The notes beneath the pieces were generated by a model. The model was not told where the DNA came from. It worked only from the letters and a program-made list of their open reading frames with translations, and made no database searches. This document shows, piece after piece, positions 23,604-28,265 of a stretch of DNA of 28,265 bases; within the stretch, counting starts at the first letter, position 1; each line of letters starts with the position of its first letter. The position numbers and the translations under genes were made by a program. The stretch spans positions 1 through 28,265 of the forward strand of contig JBNAWB010000024.1 in assembly GCA_049699975.1 (NCBI GenBank). The letters are read 5' to 3'. This DNA comes from CAZAGD01 sp049699975 (GTDB lineage: Bacteria > Desulfobacterota > SM23-61).

Positions 23604-24311
23604 CTATTTTATTAAAGTGTATTCCTCGCCAGGATTCAAAACTATTACTTCCACACCCGGGGCTTCTTTCTTAGCCAGGTCCACAAAATCTTTAGCATCT
23701 TGGACTAAGATGGGAAAAGTTTTATAATGCATGGGGATAACTTTTCGCGGAGAAATTAACTTCGCCGCCCAAGCCGCCTGGCGCGGATCCATGGTAAAAA
23801 CACTTCCGATAGGGAGCAAGGCCAGATCTATCTGGTAGATTTCTCCGAGTAACTTCATGGTCTCAAATATACCAGTGTCCCCGGCATGGTAAATGGTCGT
23901 CCCATCTTCTAATTGGATAATATATCCGCAGGGCGCGCCTGAGGCTGTGGAGTGAAAAGCCTGGGTCATGTTTATGGAAATGCCTTCATAGGTTAAGTTA
24001 CCACCAATATTCATCCCATACCCAAAATAACAGACCTTTTCCGCCGGAATCTGCGCCTCACTTTGCAGCCGGCGAGCCGTCTCTACATTGGCCACTAACA
24101 ATCCCCCTGTTTTTTTCACTATCTCTCCTGCTTGGCCCACATGGTCAAAATGGTCATGCGTAACCAATACTAATGTGGCCTGCTGCACCTCATGCAAAGT
24201 GCATTTGGAAAGGGGGTTCTCCAGCCAAGGGTCTAGGTAAATTATCTTTCCCCCGCTGGAGGTAATCTTAAAAGCGGCATGGGAGATCCACTTGATGATC
24301 GTTTTGCCCAT
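23604..24311 (-). CDS. UPF0173 metal-dependent hydrolase (metallo-beta-lactamase fold)
   Basis: The 235-residue MBL-fold protein has HDHFDH (52-57), H120 (AFHST), D145 (HAGDTG) and H195 (PMHYKTFP). This is the full set for a two-metal site, and the length is normal for UPF0173 (UlaG-like). The substrate is unknown, with lactones, thioesters or phosphoesters possible. It lies 22 bases after the second thiolase with its own AGGAGG, and a terminator follows it, so it closes the operon. Its place there suggests that it acts on a product or a stray thioester of that pathway. Confidence 0.9.
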   Translation of the reverse strand: MGKTIIKWISHAAFKITSSGGKIIYLDPWLENPLSKCTLHEVQQATLVLVTHDHFDHVGQAGEIVKKTGGLLVANVETARRLQSEAQIPAEKVCYFGYGMNIGGNLTYEGISINMTQAFHSTASGAPCGYIIQLEDGTTIYHAGDTGIFETMKLLGEIYQIDLALLPIGSVFTMDPRQAAWAAKLISPRKVIPMHYKTFPILVQDAKDFVDLAKKEAPGVEVIVLNPGEEYTLIK

Positions 24312-24333
24312 ATTTTTTACCTCCTCTAATTTT

Positions 24334-25488
24334 TTAAGGTAAGCCGAGAATAGTAATGCAGCATACTTGCGGTGTGCCCCCTAAATTATGGGCCAAACCC
24401 AACTTGGGGTTCTTAACTTGCCTTCGGCCAGCCTTTCCCTGCAATTGCTTGTAAACCTCATAAATCATCCTCAAGCCGCTGGCCCCGATGGGGTGCCCGA
24501 AAGATTTAAGGCCCCCATCCGTGTTTACTGGTAATTCTCCGCTGAGCTCAAAGACACCCTCATCAATAAATCTCTTTGCTTCACCCCGCGGGCAGAAGCC
24601 CAGGTCCTCATAGATAATCAATTCGGTGATCGTGAAACAATCATGGACCTCCGCGATGTCTAATTCTTTTAAGGGGTCCTTGATCCCCGCTTGCTGGTAA
24701 GCACTCTGGGCGGCCGTAACATTTGCCGAAAAACCCAAATAATCAAACCCGGGCCGAAATTGGGGCCACATGGAAGAAACGGAAAGGGCCAAGGCTTTTA
24801 CCGGAATATAGTCCGGCCTAATTTTCTGGGCTAAATTCTTGCGCGTGATGATCGCGGCGGCTGCTCCATCGGTAGTTGGACAACAGTCAAAAAGTCCTAA
24901 AGGCCAGGCAATAATCGGAGCTTTAAGAACTTGTTCGATGGTAATTTCCCGCTGAAAATGGGCCTTCGGATTCAAGGCTCCGTTGCGGTGATTTTTTACG
25001 GCAATTTTTGCCAGAGTCTCTTTGCCGATGCCATATTTGGCAAAATATCTACTGGCTATAAGAGCAAATGAACCTGGGGCAGTTCTTCCTACCCCAAAGA
25101 CCGGTCGAGGCATGGAATCTGGAAGGCCCTGCAGCCCAGAATCTTTTAATTTCTCGACCCCCACCGCCAAGACTGTATCATACACCCCCGCGGCCACGGC
25201 ATAGCAGGCATTACGAAAAGCCTCCATGCCTGTAGCACAGAAATTTTCTACCCGTGTTATGGGAATGTCGTGGAGCTTGATGATATCCCCCAAAAGAGAG
25301 CCGCCCGCACCAGAATAAGCTGTTCCTACCCAGGCTGCTTCAATAGCTTCTGGACCTACCCCTGCATCTTCGTAGGCCTCATAGACTGCATCTACCACCA
25401 TATCCTCTACGCTCCATTCCCAATTCTCACCGAACTTAGTACAGCCCATGCCAATAATAGCAACTTTGTCTTTAATACTCTCAGCCAT
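24334..25488 (-). CDS. Thiolase (SCP2/archaeal-type), cassette 2
   Basis: The 384-residue paralogue of the thiolase at 4573-5772 has intact C84 (ENFCATG), H282 (VHDCF) and H332 (GHPIGAS). Its ATG at 25488 overlaps the end of the HMGS-like/DUF35 gene by 8 bases (ATGGCTGA), and GGAGG lies in the upstream frame, so the two proteins are translated in step. It is shorter than its paralogue, mainly in the regions after residues 60, 120 and 240, which may reflect different acyl chains. The reaction is inferred from the family only. Confidence 0.9.
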   Translation of the reverse strand: MAESIKDKVAIIGMGCTKFGENWEWSVEDMVVDAVYEAYEDAGVGPEAIEAAWVGTAYSGAGGSLLGDIIKLHDIPITRVENFCATGMEAFRNACYAVAAGVYDTVLAVGVEKLKDSGLQGLPDSMPRPVFGVGRTAPGSFALIASRYFAKYGIGKETLAKIAVKNHRNGALNPKAHFQREITIEQVLKAPIIAWPLGLFDCCPTTDGAAAAIITRKNLAQKIRPDYIPVKALALSVSSMWPQFRPGFDYLGFSANVTAAQSAYQQAGIKDPLKELDIAEVHDCFTITELIIYEDLGFCPRGEAKRFIDEGVFELSGELPVNTDGGLKSFGHPIGASGLRMIYEVYKQLQGKAGRRQVKNPKLGLAHNLGGTPQVCCITILGLP

Positions 25489-26917
25489 TTTTTACGCCTC
25501 CTTCCGACCGCACTGGTCGGCATTTCCAAAAATAATTATTCAGACCCCGGGCTTCGTGGAGTTTCCGGAAAGTCATTTCCACTGGCATCCCCACTTTTAC
25601 TTTTTCTGGATCACGGTCTGTCATTTGACAATAAATCCGATAACCGCCTTCAATCTCTACCACCGTCATCACTAAAGGAGGATCGACCACCCCATAAAGG
25701 TTATCTTTAGTAAAAGTATATACTTCGGCTTTTTTGTCCGCTAATCTAACTTCTTCAAATTGATCTTTAGCCTTACAGCCGAAACATACCCTTTGCAAGG
25801 GATAATGGGGTGTCCCGCACTTCTGGCATTTGCCTCCATAGAGGGCTAAGACGGACTTTCTATCGCGCCAGAGAACCGGAAGAGAAGTGTCTTGAGCTGG
25901 TCGACGCGGAGGTTCTTTTTCCACGGTACCTTTGAAGGTTAAATATTTTTCATAATTCTCTAAAGTATTCTTGGAGCTCAAAAAATTCGCTAAATAAGTC
26001 TTCCCTCGAGCTTGCTCGACCTGCTCTGTAGCTCTTAAAATTAGCACATCACAGCCATCGCCATAATTGGCCAAAAGAAGCCGATCTCCTCCTTTCGCCT
26101 CCTCCAAGGCCGCGGCCAACATCAGAAAAGCTTGGGCCGCTCCGGCCTGGCCAATATTGGCAAATAATGGATCCTGAACTTGATTTGGCTTTAAGCCTAA
26201 TTGCTTGGTCACATCTTGGAGAGTACGAGCATCCGGGGCCGGAATGATTACTTTGGCAAAGTCCGCTATGGTTAACTCATACTTCTTGAGTAAACCTTTG
26301 ATACCTTCTATGATCACGCGCGTGAACCCATGCAATTTGATGAACCGATCTTCCCAAGAATTAATGAATATTTCATCTCCTTGACGCCAGAAATCGATAA
26401 AGGGATCGCTGAGCGTATACGCTCCTTCAAAAGTGGCTAAAAGATTTGCTGTGCCTAATAAAACAGCCGCCGAAGCATCGCCGCCTAACTGCTCTAACTC
26501 TGATCCTGCTCTACCTAACCGGCAGTCAGCAGCTAAGATAAGAGCTTCTTGCATCGCCCCTTGTTGGACTCCATTCAGGGCCGTAAGAAAGGCGGATGTT
26601 CCACTCCGCAAAGAGTCTGTAAAATCCGTGGTAAAGGCTTCTTTGGGTAAATCGAGTACTGCCGAAAGAATACTGGCCGATGATTTTTCCCCATAAGGAG
26701 GAGTGGTGCTGGCAAAAAACAACCCCCCTATTTGGTCTCGCCCCAAATCCCGCACACAAAATTTCCCCGCCTCGGCAGCCATAGTCAAGCTATCTTCATC
26801 AAAATTGGCTACAGCTTTTTCACCACCGATGGATCCTCCCTTCCAGGCCCGGGCTAATTCACTTCGATTCAGCCGAAAATACGGAACATAAGCGGCTATA
26901 GATTTTATGCCGATCAT
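25481..26917 (-). CDS. HMG-CoA synthase-like domain fused to DUF35, cassette 2
   Basis: The 478-residue paralogue of the protein at 5772-7229 has an HMGS-like domain at about 1-345 and DUF35 at about 350-470, with a regular CxxC...CxxC zinc ribbon (C364, C367, C378, C381). The HMGS catalytic positions appear as T71, L103 (DSLRSGT) and P226 (PAPD), the same replacements as in the first copy. This argues for a conserved non-HMGS role. AAGGAGG lies 7 bases before the ATG at 26917. The 99-base gap after the LplA-like gene has no terminator, so the two may be co-transcribed. Partners are the overlapping thiolase and perhaps the UPF0173 hydrolase. Confidence 0.88.
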   Translation of the reverse strand: MIGIKSIAAYVPYFRLNRSELARAWKGGSIGGEKAVANFDEDSLTMAAEAGKFCVRDLGRDQIGGLFFASTTPPYGEKSSASILSAVLDLPKEAFTTDFTDSLRSGTSAFLTALNGVQQGAMQEALILAADCRLGRAGSELEQLGGDASAAVLLGTANLLATFEGAYTLSDPFIDFWRQGDEIFINSWEDRFIKLHGFTRVIIEGIKGLLKKYELTIADFAKVIIPAPDARTLQDVTKQLGLKPNQVQDPLFANIGQAGAAQAFLMLAAALEEAKGGDRLLLANYGDGCDVLILRATEQVEQARGKTYLANFLSSKNTLENYEKYLTFKGTVEKEPPRRPAQDTSLPVLWRDRKSVLALYGGKCQKCGTPHYPLQRVCFGCKAKDQFEEVRLADKKAEVYTFTKDNLYGVVDPPLVMTVVEIEGGYRIYCQMTDRDPEKVKVGMPVEMTFRKLHEARGLNNYFWKCRPVRSEGGVKNG

Positions 26918-27016
26918 AATTTAACCTCCTTGATTTCTCCTGACCAGTTTTTTCTACCTTTCCTTTGCGGGCATTTATTTTCAATTCCTATCTCTTTCTT
27001 CTTCCGCTCTCTTCAT

Positions 27017-28102
27017 TTATACAGCTTTTTCCGAAGCTTCCCATACTAATTTGAGCAAATCTTCCGGCGTAGTCCCCGTGAATTGATAGTTTGGTTTTTG
27101 GTAAACACTTTGGATTCTCTCTAAGATTATCTCTTTTTGGAGATTTAGGCCTTGTAAAGCTTCTTCCACCTCCTCCAGGGCGGTCACAGGTGAACAAAGG
27201 AGATTACCAGAAAAGAGGAGATTTCTTATTTTGCCTTCGGCCACCAAAATGACCGCTCTGATTAAACCTCCGCGGGGTACCTTCCAGATGGCCTCTCCCC
27301 GCTTAACTCCTGGAGGAATAACCCCAAACTTCTTTTTTTCTGTCCGCGCCAGCAGCATCTCCGGGGAATAATTTCGGCGATTTTCTTGTTCGTATAGCAT
27401 CTCTATTTCACTCAATCGTCCCAACACAAGTTTAACGCCAAAAATCTTCTCCAGGCCTTTTTGATAAGCTAACCTAACTTCATCAAGGGGAACTGGTCTG
27501 CCCAATAATTCCTCGAGGGATACTGCTCTTTCGCCCAAGGTCTTTGCTTCTTTATCCGCAAACTTCTCCGGGGGAATATTTAAAGCTGGATTTATCTGAT
27601 CAATGGGGGATGGTTTATAAAGTAAGACACTAGCTCCACTCCAAACAGAACCAATAAAACTACCTCCCATCCAAGATATCTTTTTGCCCTTAACTTCCAT
27701 ATCATTAAAAGGTCGGAATTTAGCTTCGATGCCCCAGGTTTGATTGAAAACTTCGGCCAGGGGCGAAATGATCATTTGAAAAACTTCCGCCACCGTAGGC
27801 GGCAAAAATTCCTTGCCGATTATTATATAGGCGGCAAACAAACCCGGAAAACCAACATTTACATAATAGGGTTGAAGACGACGGGATACTCCAATATCAT
27901 GAGTGCGACAATATTCTAAATTAATATCTTTTTCTGGATCGGGATAGAAACCCAAGGAGATGCCAATTTTTTTAAAACTGCAAAAAGCAACTGTATCCGG
28001 AACATGACCCTCCAACCGAGCTTTCTGAATTGCTGGGTTTAAAAAAACAGAATTTTCATTGAGATCAACGTAAAGATCCAATAATCTCCATTCTTTACCC
28101 AT
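27017..28102 (-). CDS. Lipoate-protein ligase A-family protein (BPL/LplA/LipB fold), divergent
   Basis: The 361-residue product resembles LplA. It starts with WRLLDL, has SRR (73-75) at the place of the RRxxGGG loop, and NDMEVKGKKISWMGG (133-147), where K141 matches the catalytic lysine. The C-terminal part (about 260-350) looks like the LplA accessory domain. The glycine-rich loop reads RRLQPYYVNVG, without the usual GGG. It may still transfer a lipoyl or octanoyl group, or bind another acyl-adenylate. The ATG at 28102 is chosen over a GTG at 28105 because of the GGGGGGAGG just upstream. It is the first gene of the minus-strand run towards the second HMGS-like/thiolase cassette. Confidence 0.75.
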   Translation of the reverse strand: MGKEWRLLDLYVDLNENSVFLNPAIQKARLEGHVPDTVAFCSFKKIGISLGFYPDPEKDINLEYCRTHDIGVSRRLQPYYVNVGFPGLFAAYIIIGKEFLPPTVAEVFQMIISPLAEVFNQTWGIEAKFRPFNDMEVKGKKISWMGGSFIGSVWSGASVLLYKPSPIDQINPALNIPPEKFADKEAKTLGERAVSLEELLGRPVPLDEVRLAYQKGLEKIFGVKLVLGRLSEIEMLYEQENRRNYSPEMLLARTEKKKFGVIPPGVKRGEAIWKVPRGGLIRAVILVAEGKIRNLLFSGNLLCSPVTALEEVEEALQGLNLQKEIILERIQSVYQKPNYQFTGTTPEDLLKLVWEASEKAV

Positions 28103-28172
28103 CACCCTCCCCCCTATTTATAATTATTAAACTACCGCCATTTATATACCAATCCTCCCCTTACGACAATTT

Positions 28173-28201
28173 TGTTTACAATTTTAGGTAAAAAAAGTCA
28201 A
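28173..28201 (-). promoter_or_regulatory. Candidate promoter of the LplA-like operon
   Basis: On the minus strand TTGACT (28201-28196) is followed, after 17 bases, by TAAACA (28178-28173). The -35 is good and the -10 weak. It lies about 70 bases before the ATG at 28102. A 14-bp palindrome touches its upstream side. Confidence 0.35.
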
Positions 28202-28213
28202 GAGAATTCTCTT
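28200..28213. promoter_or_regulatory. 14-bp perfect palindrome, possible operator
   Basis: AAGAGAATTCTCTT is its own reverse complement and overlaps the upstream edge of the candidate -35 box. Its position fits a dimeric regulator of the operon. No regulator gene is adjacent in the window, and such a palindrome could arise by chance in AT-rich DNA. Confidence 0.3.
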
Positions 28214-28265
28214 CTGACCGTCGATCAGTTTTAATTTTTCTCACCAGCAGGAGACAGGCGGGAGG

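Overview
The window looks like a chromosomal segment of a Gram-negative, probably anaerobic bacterium from a poorly sampled lineage. LpxC (lipid A synthesis) and an NtrY/NtrX-type two-component pair point to a diderm. Two radical SAM proteins of the COG1180/COG1313 type and a URO-D/MtaA-family protein fit an anaerobe. Several thiolase, MaoC, SDR and acyl-CoA carboxyltransferase genes point to acyl-CoA metabolism. The DNA is moderately AT-rich, and its intergenic repeats are of kinds common in environmental genomes. I cannot name a species.

Layout. (1) 1-2202: repeat-rich DNA around one plus-strand enolase-superfamily gene (498-1604). (2) 12814 down to 2203, minus strand: ntrY-like kinase, ntrX-like sigma-54 activator, 2-hydroxyacid dehydrogenase, two small unknown proteins, an HMG-CoA-synthase-like/DUF35 fusion, a thiolase translationally coupled to it, an SDR, and a DUF4143 ATPase. 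(3) 15028 down to 13111, minus strand: a RodZ-like HTH membrane protein, a DUF2905 protein and LpxC. (4) 15157-16719, plus strand: an acyl-CoA carboxyltransferase, divergent from the RodZ-like gene and convergent with a MaoC-like hydratase. (5) A plus-strand tRNA-Arg(CCG) at 17302-17375. (6) 23519 down to 17434, minus strand: TatD hydrolase, a frameshifted AlbA_2/HATPase gene, PflX-like radical SAM, SDR, URO-D-like protein and AmrS-like radical SAM, tightly spaced. A strong terminator upstream separates this run from the next. (7) 28102 down to 23604, minus strand: LplA-like protein, a second HMGS-like/DUF35 fusion, a second thiolase, and a UPF0173 metallo-hydrolase.

The most interesting feature is the pair of paralogous cassettes, each an HMGS-like/DUF35 fusion followed by an overlapping thiolase gene. 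In both fusions the positions of the HMG-CoA synthase catalytic Glu, Cys and His appear to be Thr, Leu and Pro, while both thiolases keep their Cys and two His residues. My inference is that the HMGS fold has become a non-catalytic scaffold or CoA-binding partner. The complex could be a thiolase or retro-thiolase/aldolase acting on an unknown acyl-CoA. SDR, MaoC and carboxyltransferase genes nearby could supply the other steps of such a pathway. The substrate cannot be read from the sequence.

Other points of interest are a one-base frameshift in the AlbA_2 gene next to two homopolymer runs, an inverted-repeat element with a 35-bp tandem duplication of its right end, and a family of short palindromic repeats.
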